Assembly (NCBI RefSeq): GCF_051020955.1
Contig: NW_027476094.1
Coordinates: 1,236,501 to 1,300,500, forward strand
Direction of reading: 5' to 3'
DNA: 64,000 bases
Origin: Megalopta genalis
Lineage: Eukaryota; Arthropoda; Insecta; Hymenoptera; Halictidae
Every line of letters starts with the position of its first letter. Position 1 is the stretch's first letter. Made by a program: the position numbers and the translations under genes. A model generated the notes under the pieces. The model was not told the origin of the DNA, made no database searches, and saw only the letters and a program-made list of their open reading frames with translations. Positions 40,547-55,776 of this stretch are shown here, in pieces.

Positions 40547-41845
40547 AAGAGCAACGAGAACAACAAGAACAACAAGAAAAACAAGAACAAGAACAACAAC
40601 ATCAACCAGAACAACAACAACATGAACAACAAGAACAACAACAGCAACAACAACAACAAGGACAACAAGAACAACAAGAGCAAAAAGAACAACAAGAACA
40701 ACGAGAACAACGAGAACAACGGGAACAACGAGGACAACAACAAGAACAACAACAACAACAACAACAACAACAACTAGAACAACAAGAACAACAAGAACAC
40801 CAAGAACACCAAGAACAAAAAGAACAACAAGAACAACAAGAACAACAAGAACATCAAGAACAACAACAACATGAACAACAAGAACATCAACAACCAGAAC
40901 AGCAACAACAACAACAACAACAAGAACAAAAAGAACAACAACAACATGAACAACAAGAACATCAACAACCAGAACAACAAGAACAACAACAGCAACAAGA
41001 GCAACAAGAGCAACAATAACAACAAGAACAACAAGAACAACAAGAACAACAAGAACAACAAGAACAACAAGAACAACAAGAACAACAAGAACAACAAGAA
41101 CAACAAGAACAACAAGAACAACAAGAACAACAAGAACAACGAGAACAACGAGAACAACAACAACAAGGACAACTAGAACAACAACAAGAAGAACAACAAG
41201 AACAACATGAACAACAAGAACAATAAGAACAACAAGAACAACAAGAACAACAAGAACAACAAGAACAACAAGAACAACAAGAACAACATGATCAACAAGA
41301 ACAACAAGAACAACAAGAACAACAAGAACAACAAGAACAACAAGAACAACAAGAACAACAATAACAACAAGAACAACGAGAACAACGAGTACAACGAGAA
41401 CAACGAGAACAACGAGAACAACAAGAACAACCAGAACAGCATGAACCACCAGAACAGCAAGAACAACCAGAACAGCAAGAAGAACAACAAGAACAACAAG
41501 AACAACAAGAAGAACAAGATCAACAAAAACAACAAGAAAAGACGAACAACAAGAACAACAAGGACAACAAGAACAACAAGAACAACAAGAACAACAAGAA
41601 CTACAACAACAACAAGGACAACAACAACAACTACAACAAGAACAGCAAGAACAACAACAACAACAAGAACAACAAGAACAACAAGAACAACTAGAAAAAC
41701 AACAAAAAGAACAACGAGAACAACAAGAACAACAAGAACAACAAGAACAACAAGAACAACAAGAACAACAAGAACAACAAGAACAACTAGAACAACAAGA
41801 ACAACAAGAACAACAGAACAACAAGAACAACAAGAACAACAAGAA

Positions 41846-41876
<31 letters not shown>

Positions 41877-42211
41877 AAGAACAACAAGAACAACAAGAAC
41901 AACAAGAACAACAAGAACAACAAGAACAACAAGGACAACAAGAACAACAAGAACAACGAGAACAACAAGAACAACGAGAACAACGAGAACAACGAGAACA
42001 ACAAGAATAACAAGAACAACAAGGACAACCAGAACAGCAAGAAGAACAACAAGAACAGCAAGAAGAACAACAAGAACAACAAGAACAACAAGAACAACAA
42101 GAACAACAAGAACAACAAGAACAACAAGAACAACAAGAACAACAAGAACAACAAGAACAACAAGAACAACAAGAACAACAAGAACAACAAGAACAACAAG
42201 AACAACAAGAA

Positions 42212-42305
<94 letters not shown>

Positions 42306-42442
42306 AAGAACAACAAGAACAACAAGAACAACAAGAACAACAAGAACAACAAGAACAACAAGAGCAACAAGAACAAGAACAGCAAGAACAACAACAACAA
42401 CAACAACAACAACAAGAACAACAACAGCAAGAACAACAAGAA

Positions 42443-42473
<31 letters not shown>

Positions 42474-45342
42474 AAGAACAAGAACAACAACATCTACCAG
42501 AACCACAACAACATGAACAACAAGAACAAGAACAACAACAACAACAACAAGAACAACTACAACAAGAACAACGGGAACAACAACAGCAAGAACAACAAGG
42601 ACAAAAAGAATAACAAGAACAAGAAGAACAACAAGAACAACAAGAGCAACAAGAGCAACAATAACAACAAGAACAACAAGAACAACAAGAACAACAAGAA
42701 CAACAAGAACAACAAGAACAACAAGAACAACAAGAACAACAAGAACAACAAGAACAACAAGAACAACAAGAACAACAAGAACAACAAGAAAAACAAGAAC
42801 AAGAACAACAACATCAACCAGAACAACAACAACATGAACAACAAGAACAACAACACCAACAACAACAACAAGGACAACAAGAACAACAAGAACAACGAGA
42901 ACAACGAGTACAACGAGAACAACGAGAACAACGAGAACAACAAGAACAACCAGAACAGCATGAACCACCAGAACAGCAAGAACAACCAGAACAGCAAGAA
43001 CAACAAGAGCAACAAGAACAACTACAACAACAAGGACAACAAGACAACATGAACAGCAAGAACAACAAGAACAACAAGAACAACAAGAACAAGAACAACA
43101 AGAACAACCGGAACAACAAGAACAACAAGAACAACCGGAACAACAAGAACAACAAGAACAAACAGAACAACTACAACAAGAACAACTAGAACAACAACAA
43201 CAACAACAAGAACAACAACAACAACAACAAGAACTACAAGAACAACAAGAACAACAAGAACAACAACAACAACAACAACAACAACAAGAACAACGGGAAC
43301 AACAACAGCAAGAACAACGAGGACAAAAAGAATAACAAGAACAAGAAGAACAACAAGAACAACAAGAGCAACAAGAGCAACAATAACAACAAGAACAACA
43401 AGAACAACAAGAACAACAAGAACAACAAGAACAACAAGAAAAACAAGAACAAGAACAACAACATCAACCAGAACAACAACAACATGAACAACAAGAACAA
43501 CAACAGCAACAACAACAACAAGGACAACAAGAACAACAAGAGCAAAAAGAACAACAAGAACAACGAGAACAACGAGATCAACGGGAACAACGAGAACAAC
43601 AACGACAACAACAACAAGAACAACAAGAACAACAACATGAACAACAAGAACAACAACAGCAACAACAACAACAAGGACAACAAGAACAACAAGAGCAAAA
43701 AGAACAACAAGAACAACGAGAACAACGAGAACAACGGGAACAACGAGGACAACAACAAGAACAACAACAACAACAACAACAACAACAACTAGAACAACAA
43801 GAACAACAAGAACACCAAGAACACCAAGAACAAAAAGAACAACAAGAACAACAAGAACAACAAGAACATCAAGAACAACAACAACATGAACAACAAGAAC
43901 ATCAACAACCAGAACAACAACAACAACAACAACAACAAGAACAAAAAGAACAACAACAACATGAACAACAAGAACATCAACAACCAGAACAACAAGAACA
44001 ACAACAGCAACAAGAGCAACAAGAGCAACAATAACAACAAGAACAACACGAACAACAAGAACAACAAGAACAACAAGAACAACAAGAACAACAAGAACAA
44101 CAAGAACAACGAGAACAACGAGAACAACGAGAACAACGAGAACAACGAGAACAACAAGGACAACCAGAACAGCAAGAAGAACAACGAGAACAACAAGAAC
44201 AACAAGAACAACAAGATCAACAATAACAACAAGAACAACAAGAACAACAAGAACAACAAGAACAACAAGAACAACAAGAACAACAAGAACAACAACAACA
44301 ACAACAACAACAACAACTAGAACAACAAGAACAACAAGAACACCAAGAACACCAAGAACAACAACAACATGAACAACAAGAACATCAACAACCAGAACAA
44401 CAACAACAACAACAAGAACAAAAAGAACAACAACAACATGAACAACAAGAACATCAACAACCAGAACAACAAGAACAACAACAGCAACAAGAGCAACAAG
44501 AGCAACAATAACAACAAGAACAACAAGAACAACAAGAACAACAAGAACAACAAGAACAACAAGAACAACAAGAACAACGAGAACAACGAGAACAACGAGA
44601 ACAACCAGAACAACGAGAACAACGAGAACAACAAGAACAACCAGAACAGCAAGAAGAACAACAAGAACAACAAGAACAATAAGAACAACAAGAACAACAA
44701 GAACAACAAGATCAACAATAACAACAAGAACAACAAGAACAACAAGAACAACAAGAACAACAAGAACAACAAGAACAACAAGAACTACAACAATAACAAG
44801 GACAGCAACAACAACTACAACAAGAACAGCAAGAACAACAACAACAACAACAAGAACAACAACAAGAACAACAAGAACAACAATATCAACAAAAACAACA
44901 TCTACAACAATAACAGCAAGAACAACAACAACAACAACAAGAACAACAAGAACAGAAAGAACAACAAGGACAACAAGAACAAGAACAGCAAGAGCAACAA
45001 CAACAAGAACCGCATGAAAAACAACAACAAGAACAACAAGAACAACAAGGACAACAACAACAAGGACAACTAGAACAACAACAAGAAGAACAACAAGAAC
45101 AACATGAACAGCAAAAACAACAAGAACAACAAGAACAACAAGAACAACAAGAACAACAAGAACAACAAGAACAACAAGAACAACCGGAACAAAAAGAACA
45201 ACAAGAACAACCGGATCAACAAGAACAACAAGAACAACCAGAACAACAACAACAAGAACAACTAGAACAACAACAAGAGCAACAACAACAACAACAAGAA
45301 CAACAACAACAACAACAAGAACAACAAGAACAACAAGAACAA

Positions 45343-45375
<33 letters not shown>

Positions 45376-46855
45376 GAACAACAACAACAAGAACAAGAAC
45401 AACGGGAACACAACAACAAGAACAACAAGAACCAGAACAACGGGAACAACAACGACGAGAGCAACAAGAACAACAAGAACAACAAGAACAATAAGAACAA
45501 CAAGAACAACAAGAACAACAAGAACAACAAGAACAACAACAAGATCAACAAGAACAACAAGATCAACAAGAACAACAGCAACATGAACAACAAGAGCAAC
45601 AAGAGCAACAATAACAACAAGAACAACAAGAACAACAAGAACAACAAGAACAACAAGAACAACAAGAACAACAAGAACAACAAGAACAACAAGAAAAACA
45701 AGAACAAGAACAACAACATCAACCAGAACAACAACAACATGAACAACAAGAACAACAACACCAACAACAACAACAAGGACAACAAGAACAACAAGAGCAA
45801 AAAGAACAACAAGAACAACGAGAACAACGAGAACAACAACAAGAACAACAACAACAAGGACAACAAGAACAACAAGAACAAAAGGAACAACAAGAACAAC
45901 GAGAACAACGAGAACAACGAGAACAACGAGAACAACGAGAACAACAACAAGAACAACAACAACAACAACAACAACTAGAACAACAAGAACAACAAGAACA
46001 CCAAGAACAACAAGAACAACAAGAACGACAAGAACAACATGACGATCAAGAACAACAAGAACAACAAGACCAAGAACAACAACAACAACAACAAGAACAA
46101 AAAGAACAACAACAACATAAACAACAAGAACATCAACAACCAGAACAACAACAGCAACAACAGCAACAAGAGCAACAAGAGCAACAAGAGCAACAAGAGC
46201 AACAAGAGCAACAAGAGCAACAAGAGCAACAAGAGCAACAAGAACAACAAGAACAACAAGAACAACAAGAACACCAAGAACAACAAGAACAACAAGATCA
46301 ACAAGAACAACAAGAACAACAAGAAGAACAACAAGAACAACAAGAAGGAGAACAAGAACAACAAGAACAACAAGAAGAACAACAAGAACAACAACAAGAA
46401 CAACAACAACAACAACTAGAACAACAAGAACACCAAAAACAACAAGAACAACAAGAACAACAAGAACAACAAGAACAACAAGACCAAGAACAACAAGAAC
46501 AACAAGACCAAGAACAACAACAACAACAACAACAAGAACAAAAAGAACAACAACAACATAAACAACAAGAACATCAACAACCAGAACAACAACAGCAACA
46601 ACAGCAACAAGAGCAACAAGAGCAACAAGAGCAACAAGAGCAACAAGAGCAACAAGAGCAACAAGAACAACAAGAACAACAAGAACAACAAGAACACCAA
46701 GAACAACAAGAACAACAAGATCAACAAGAACAACAAGAACAACAAGAAGAACAACAAGAACAACAAGAAGGAGAACAAGAACAACAAGAACAACAAGAAG
46801 AACAACAAGAACAACAACAAGAACAACAACAACAACAACTAGAACAACAAGAACA
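39171..46855 (+). repeat. 7.68 kb higher-order unit, copy A
   Basis: Landmarks in order: GAG-marked nonamers, HLPEP 39437, TAA 39557 and 39608, M3 39935, TAA 40216, HQPE near 40345 and 40591, CTA 40774, M4 41541, a private 1-base loss at 41811-41820, TAA 42008, HLPEP 42491, M3 43043, CCG-type PHE near 45011, M2 45403, an eight-nonamer GAG run from 46170 and CTA 46416. Each landmark except the private deletion has a partner about 7,657-7,694 bp downstream. The left boundary is approximate. Confidence 0.85.
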
Positions 46856-46880
46856 ACAAGAACACCAAAAACAACAAGAG

Positions 46881-46911
<31 letters not shown>

Positions 46912-47075
46912 AAGAACAACAAGAACAACAAGAACAACAAGAACAACAAGAACAACAAGAACAACAAGAACAACAAGAACAACAAGAACAACAAGAGCAA
47001 CAAGAACAAGAACAGCAAGAACAACAACAACAACAACAACAACAACAAGAACAACAACAGCAAGAACAACAAGAA

Positions 47076-47106
<31 letters not shown>

Positions 47107-48190
47107 AAGAACAAGAACAACAACATCTACCAGAACCACAACAACATGAACAACAAGAACAAGAACAACAACAACAACAACAAGAACAACTACAACAAGA
47201 ACAACGGGAACAACAACAGCAAGAACAACAAGGACAAAAAGAATAACAAGAACAAGAAGAACAACAAGAACAACAAGAGCAACAAGAGCAACAATAACAA
47301 CAAGAACAACAAGAACAACAAGAACAACAAGAACAACAAGAACAACAAGAACAACAAGAACAACAAGAAAAACAAGAACAAGAACAACAACATCAACCAG
47401 AACAACAACAACATGAACAACAAGAACAACAACACCAACAACAACAACAAGGACAACAAGAACAACAAGAACAACGAGAACAACGAGTACAACGAGAACA
47501 ACGAGAACAACGAGAACAACAAGAACAACCAGAACAGCATGAACCACCAGAACAGCAAGAACAACCAGAACAGCAAGAACAACAAGAGCAACAAGAACAA
47601 CTACAACAACAAGGACAACAAGACAACATGAACAGCAAGAACAACAAGAACAACAAGAACAAGAACAACAAGAACAACCGGAACAACAAGAACAACAAGA
47701 ACAACCGGAACAACAAGAACAACAAGAACAACCAGAACAACTACAACAAGAACAACTAGAACAACAACAACAACAACAAGAACAACAACAACAACAACAA
47801 GAACTACAAGAACAACAAGAACAACAAGAACAACAACAACAACAACAACAACAAGAACAACGGGAACAACAACAGCAAGAACAACGAGGACAAAAAGAAT
47901 AACAAGAACAAGAAGAACAACAAGAACAACAAGAGCAACAAGAGCAACAATAACAACAAGAACAACAAGAACAACAAGAACAACAAGAACAACAAGAAAA
48001 ACAAGAACAAGAACAACAACATCAACCAGAACAACAACAACATGAACAACAAGAACAACAACAGCAACAACAACAACAAGGACAACAAGAACAACAAGAG
48101 CAAAAAGAACAACAAGAACAACGAGAACAACGAGATCAACGGGAACAACGAGAACAACAACAACAACAACAACAAGAACAACAAGAACAA

Positions 48191-48221
<31 letters not shown>

Positions 48222-49896
48222 AAGAGCAACGAGAACAACAAGAACAACAAGAAAAACAAGAACAAGAACAACCACATCAACCAGAACAACAACAACATGA
48301 ACAACAAGAACAACAACAGCAACAACAACAACAAGGACAACAAGAACAACAAGAGCAAAAAGAACAACAAGAACAACGAGAACAACGAGAACAACGGGAA
48401 CAACGAGGACAACAACAAGAACAACAACAACAACAACAACAACAACAACTAGAACAACAAGAACAACAAGAACACCAAGAACACCAAGAACAAAAAGAAC
48501 AACAAGAACAACAAGAACAACAAGAACATCAAGAACAACAACAACATGAACAACAAGAACATCAACAACCAGAACAGCAACAACAACAACAACAACAAGA
48601 ACAAAAAGAACAACAACAACATGAACAACAAGAACATCAACAACCAGAACAACAAGAACAACAACAGCAACAAGAGCAACAAGAGCAACAATAACAACAA
48701 GAACAACAAGAACAACAAGAACAACAAGAACAACAAGAACAACAAGAACAACAAGAACAACAAGAACAACAAGAACAACAAGAACAACAAGAACAACAAG
48801 AACAACAAGAACAACGAGAACAACGAGAACAACAACAACAAGGACAACTAGAACAACAACAAGAAGAACAACAAGAACAACATGAACAACAAGAACAATA
48901 AGAACAACAAGAACAACAAGAACAACAAGAACAACAAGAACAACATGATCAACAAGAACAACAAGAACAACAAGAACAACAAGAACAACAAGAACAACAA
49001 GAACAACAAGAACAACAATAACAACAAGAACAACGAGAACAACGAGTACAACGAGAACAACGAGAACAACGAGAACAACAAGAACAACCAGAACAGCATG
49101 AACCACCAGAACAGCAAGAACAACCAGAACAGCAAGAAGAACAACAAGAACAACAAGAACAACAAGAAGAACAAGATCAACAAAAACAACAAGAAAAGAC
49201 GAACAACAAGAACAACAAGGACAACAAGAACAACAAGAACAACAAGAACAACAAGAACTACAACAACAACAAGGACAACAACAACAACTACAACAAGAAC
49301 AGCAAGAACAACAACAACAACAAGAACAACAAGAACAACAAGAACAACTAGAAAAACAACAAAAAGAACAACGAGAACAACAAGAACAACAAGAACAACA
49401 AGAACAACAAGAACAACAAGAACAACAAGAACAACAAGAACAACAAGAACAACAAGAACAACTAGAACAACAAGAACAACAAGAACAACAAGAACAACAA
49501 GAACAACAAGAACAACAAGAACAACAAGAACAACAAGAACAACAAGAACAACAAGAACAACAAGAACAACAAGAACAACAAGAACAACAAGAACAACAAG
49601 AACAACAAGGACAACAAGAACAACAAGAACAACGAGAACAACAAGAACAACGAGAACAACGAGAACAACGAGAACAACGAGAACAACAAGAATAACAAGA
49701 ACAACAAGGACAACCAGAACAGCAAGAAGAACAACAAGAACAGCAAGAAGAACAACAAGAACAACAAGAACAACAAGAACAACAAGAACAACAAGAACAA
49801 CAAGAACAACAAGAACAACAAGAACAACAAGAACAACAAGAACAACAAGAACAACAAGAACAACAAGAACAACAAGAACAACAAGAACAACAAGAA

Positions 49897-49990
<94 letters not shown>

Positions 49991-50127
49991 AAGAACAACA
50001 AGAACAACAAGAACAACAAGAACAACAAGAACAACAAGAACAACAAGAGCAACAAGAACAAGAACAGCAAGAACAACAACAACAACAACAACAACAACAA
50101 GAACAACAACAGCAAGAACAACAAGAA

Positions 50128-50158
<31 letters not shown>

Positions 50159-53018
50159 AAGAACAAGAACAACAACATCTACCAGAACCACAACAACATG
50201 AACAACAAGAACAAGAACAACAACAACAACAACAAGAACAACTACAACAAGAACAACGGGAACAACAACAGCAAGAACAACAAGGACAAAAAGAATAACA
50301 AGAACAAGAAGAACAACAAGAACAACAAGAGCAACAAGAGCAACAATAACAACAAGAACAACAAGAACAACAAGAACAACAAGAACAACAAGAACAACAA
50401 GAACAACAAGAACAACAAGAACAACAAGAACAACAAGAACAACAAGAACAACAAGAACAACAAGAACAACAAGAACAACAAGAAAAACAAGAACAAGAAC
50501 AACAACATCAACCAGAACAACAACAACATGAACAACAAGAACAACAACACCAACAACAACAACAAGGACAACAAGAACAACAAGAACAACGAGAACAACG
50601 AGTACAACGAGAACAACGAGAACAACGAGAACAACAAGAACAACCAGAACAGCATGAACCACCAGAACAGCAAGAACAACCAGAACAGCAAGAACAACAA
50701 GAGCAACAAGAACAACTACAACAACAAGGACAACAAGACAACATGAACAGCAAGAACAACAAGAACAACAAGAACAACAAGAACAAGAACAACAAGAACA
50801 ACCGGAACAACAAGAACAACAAGAACAACCGGAACAACAAGAACAACAAGAACAACCAGAACAACTACAACAAGAACAACTAGAACAACAACAACAACAA
50901 CAAGAACAACAACAACAACAACAAGAACTACAAGAACAACAAGAACAACAAGAACAACAACAACAACAACAACAACAACAAGAACAACGGGAACAACAAC
51001 AGCAAGAACAACGAGGACAAAAAGAATAACAAGAACAAGAAGAACAACAAGAACAACAAGAGCAACAAGAGCAACAATAACAACAAGAACAACAAGAACA
51101 ACAAGAACAACAAGAACAACAAGAAAAACAAGAACAAGAACAACAACATCAACCAGAACAACAACAACATGAACAACAAGAACAACAACAGCAACAACAA
51201 CAACAAGGACAACAAGAACAACAAGAGCAAAAAGAACAACAAGAACAACGAGAACAACGAGATCAACGGGAACAACGAGAACAACAACAACAACAACAAG
51301 AACAACAAGAACAACAACATGAACAACAAGAACAACAACAGCAACAACAACAACAAGGACAACAAGAACAACAAGAGCAAAAAGAACAACAAGAACAACG
51401 AGAACAACGAGAACAACGGGAACAACGAGGACAACAACAAGAACAACAACAACAACAACAACAACAACAACTAGAACAACAAGAACAACAAGAACACCAA
51501 GAACACCAAGAACAAAAAGAACAACAAGAACAACAAGAACAACAAGAACATCAAGAACAACAACAACATGAACAACAAGAACATCAACAACCAGAACAAC
51601 AACAACAACAACAACAACAACAAGAACAAAAAGAACAACAACAACATGAACAACAAGAACATCAACAACCAGAACAACAAGAACAACAACAGCAACAAGA
51701 GCAACAAGAGCAACAATAACAACAAGAACAACACGAACAACAAGAACAACAAGAACAACAAGAACAACAAGAACAACAAGAACAACAAGAACAACGAGAA
51801 CAACGAGAACAACGAGAACAACGAGAACAACGAGAACAACAAGGACAACCAGAACAGCAAGAAGAACAACGAGAACAACAAGAACAACAAGAACAACAAG
51901 ATCAACAATAACAACAAGAACAACAAGAACAACAAGAACAACAAGAACAACAAGAACAACAAGAACAACAAGAACAACAAGAACAACAACAACAACAACA
52001 ACAACAACAACTAGAACAACAAGAACAACAAGAACACCAAGAACACCAAGAACAACAACAACATGAACAACAAGAACATCAACAACCAGAACAACAACAA
52101 CAACAACAAGAACAAAAAGAACAACAACAACATGAACAACAAGAACATCAACAACCAGAACAACAAGAACAACAACAGCAACAAGAGCAACAAGAGCAAC
52201 AATAGCAACAAGAACAACAAGAACAACAAGAACAACAAGAACAACAAGAACAACAAGAACAACGAGAACAACGAGAACAACGAGAACAACCAGAACAACG
52301 AGAACAACGAGAACAACAAGAACAACCAGAACAGCAAGAAGAACAACAAGAACAACAAGAACAATAAGAACAACAAGAACAACAAGAACAACAAGATCAA
52401 CAATAACAACAAGAACAACAAGAACAACAAGAACAACAAGAACAACAAGAACAACAAGAACAACAAGAACTACAACAATAACAAGGACAGCAACAACAAC
52501 TACAACAAGAACAGCAAGAACAACAACAACAACAACAAGAACAACAACAAGAACAACAAGAACAACAATATCAACAAAAACAACATCTACAACAATAACA
52601 GCAAGAACAACAACAACAACAACAAGAACAACAAGAACAGAAAGAACAACAAGGACAACAAGAACAAGAACAGCAAGAGCAACAACAACAAGAACCGCAT
52701 GAACAACAACAACAAGAACAACAAGAACAACAAGGACAACAACAACAAGGACAACTAGAACAACAACAAGAAGAACAACAAGAACAACATGAACAGCAAA
52801 AACAACAAGAACAACAAGAACAACAAGAACAACAAGAACAACAAGAACAACAAGAACAACCGGAACAAAAAGAACAACAAGAACAACCGGATCAACAAGA
52901 ACAACAAGAACAACCAGAACAACAACAACAAGAACAACTAGAACAACAACAAGAGCAACAACAACAACAACAAGAACAACAACAACAACAACAAGAACAA
53001 CAAGAACAACAAGAACAA

Positions 53019-53051
<33 letters not shown>

Positions 53052-54530
53052 GAACAACAACAACAAGAACAAGAACAACGGGAACACAACAACAAGAACA
53101 ACAAGAACCAGAACAACGGGAACAACAACGACGAGAGCAACAAGAACAACAAGAACAACAAGAACAATAAGAACAACAAGAACAACAAGAACAACAAGAA
53201 CAACAAGAACAACAACAAGATCAACAAGAACAACAAGATCAACAAGAACAACAGCAACATGAACAACAAGAGCAACAAGAGCAACAATAACAACAAGAAC
53301 AACAAGAACAACAAGAACAACAAGAACAACAAGAACAACAAGAACAACAAGAACAACAAGAACAACAAGAAAAACAAGAACAAGAACAACAACATCAACC
53401 AGAACAACAACAACATGAACAACAAGAACAACAACACCAACAACAACAACAAGGACAACAAGAACAACAAGAGCAAAAAGAACAACAAGAACAACGAGAA
53501 CAACGAGAACAACAACAAGAACAACAACAACAAGGACAACAAGAACAACAAGAACAAAAGGAACAACAAGAACAACGAGAAGAACGAGAACAACGAGAAC
53601 AACGAGAACAACGAGAACAACAACAAGAACAACAACAACAACAACAACAACTAGAACAACAAGAACAACAAGAACACCAAGAACAACAAGAACAACAAGA
53701 ACGACAAGAACAACATGACGATCAAGAACAACAAGAACAACAAGACCAAGAACAACAACAACAACAACAAGAACAAAAAGAACAACAACAACATAAACAA
53801 CAAGAACATCAACAACCAGAACAACAACAGCAACAACAGCAACAAGAGCAACAAGAGCAACAAGAGCAACAAGAGCAACAAGAGCAACAAGAGCAACAAG
53901 AGCAACAAGAGCAACAAGAGCAACAAGAACAACAAGAACAACAAGAACAACAAGAACACCAAGAACAACAAGAACAACAAGATCAACAAGAACAACAAGA
54001 ACAACAAGAAGAACAACAAGAACAACAAGAAGGAGAACAAGAACAACAAGAACAACAAGAAGAACAACAAGAACAACAACAAGAACAACAACAACAACAA
54101 CTAGAACAACAAGAACACCAAAAACAACAAGAACAACAAGAACAACAAGAACAACAAGACCAAGAACAACAAGAACAACAAGACCAAGAACAACAACAAC
54201 AACAACAACAAGAACAAAAAGAACAACAACAACATAAACAACAAGAACATCAACAACCAGAACAACAACAGCAACAACAGCAACAAGAGCAACAAGAGCA
54301 ACAAGAGCAACAAGAGCAACAAGAGCAACAAGAGCAACAAGAACAACAAGAACAACAAGAACAACAAGAACACCAAGAACAACAAGAACAACAAGATCAA
54401 CAAGAACAACAAGAACAACAAGAAGAACAACAAGAACAACAAGAAGGAGAACAAGAACAACAAGAACAACAAGAAGAACAACAAGAACAACAACAAGAAC
54501 AACAACAACAACAACTAGAACAACAAGAAC
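46856..54530 (+). repeat. 7.68 kb higher-order unit, copy B
   Basis: Partners of copy A landmarks are HLPEP 47124, M3 47622, CTA 48449, M4 49198, HLPEP 50177, M3 50737, CTA 51471 and 52011, M2 53079 and CTA 53651 and 54101. Offsets drift between 7,657 and 7,694 bp, almost always in steps of 3 or 9, showing slippage after duplication. Private marks are TAG for TAA at 52203, CCACATCAACC near 48269, GAGAAGAACG near 53578 and a nine-nonamer GAG run. After about 54.53 kb the two copies part. Confidence 0.85.
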
Positions 54531-55600
54531 AACAAGAACACCAAAAACAACAAGAACAACAAGAACAACAAGAACAACAAGAACAACAAGAACAACAAGA
54601 ACAACAAGAACAACAAGATCAACAACAACATGAACAACAAGAGCATCAACAACTAGAACAACAAGAACAACAACAGCAACAAGAGCAACAAAAGCAACAA
54701 GAGCAACAAGAACGACAAGAACAACAAGAACAACAAGATCAACAAGAGCAACAAGAGCTACAAGAACAACAAGAACAACAAGAACAACAAGATCAACAAC
54801 AACATGAACAACAAGAGCATCAACAACTAGAACAACAAGAACAACAACAGCAACAAGAGCAACAAAAGCAACAAGAGCAACAAGAACGACAAGAACAACA
54901 AGAACAACAAGAGCAACAAGAGCAACAAGAGCAACAAGAGCAACAAGAGCAACAAGAGCAACAAGAACAACAAGAACAACAAGAACAACAAGAACAACAA
55001 GAACAACAAGAACAACAAGAACAACGAGAACAACGAGTACAACGAGAACAACGAGAACAACGAGAACAACAAGAACAACCAGAACAGCATGAACCACCAG
55101 AACAGCAAGAACAACCAGAACAGCAAGAACAACAAGAGCAACAAGAACAACTACAACAACAAGGACAACAAGACAACATGAACAGCAAGAACAACAAGAA
55201 CAACAAGAACAAGAACAACAAGAACAACCGGAACAACAAGAACAACAAGAACAACCAGAACAACTACAACAAGAACAACTAGAACAACAACAACAACAAC
55301 AAGAACAACAACAACAACAACAAGAACTACAAGAACAACAAGAACAACAACAACAACAACAAGAACAACGGGAACAACAACAGCAAGAACAACGAGGACA
55401 AAAAGAATAACAAGAACAAGAAGAACAACAAGAACAACAAGAGCAACAAGAGCAACAATAACAACAAGAACAACAAGAACAACAAGAACAACAAGAACAA
55501 CAAGAAAAACAAGAACAAGAACAACAACATCAACCAGAACAACAACAACATGAACAACAAGAACAACAAGAACAACAAGAACAACCGGAACAAAAAGAAC
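54531..55600 (+). repeat. Composite block: GAGCATC, HEPPE, M3 and HQPE cassettes
   Basis: GAGCATCAACAACTAG occurs twice (near 54639 and 54816), separated by GAGCTACAAG. It is followed by a six-nonamer GAG run, HEPPE 55085, M3 55172, TAA 55408 and 55459, and HQPE near 55529. The same order recurs at 57.2-58.2 kb with landmark offsets near 2,632-2,668 bp. Confidence 0.82.
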
Positions 55601-55743
55601 AACAAGAACAACCGGATCAACAAGAACAACAAGAACAACCAGAACAACAACAACAAGAACAACTAGAACAACAACAAGAGCAACAACAACAACAACAAGA
55701 ACAACAACAACAACAACAAGAACAACAAGAACAACAAGAACAA

Positions 55744-55776
<33 letters not shown>

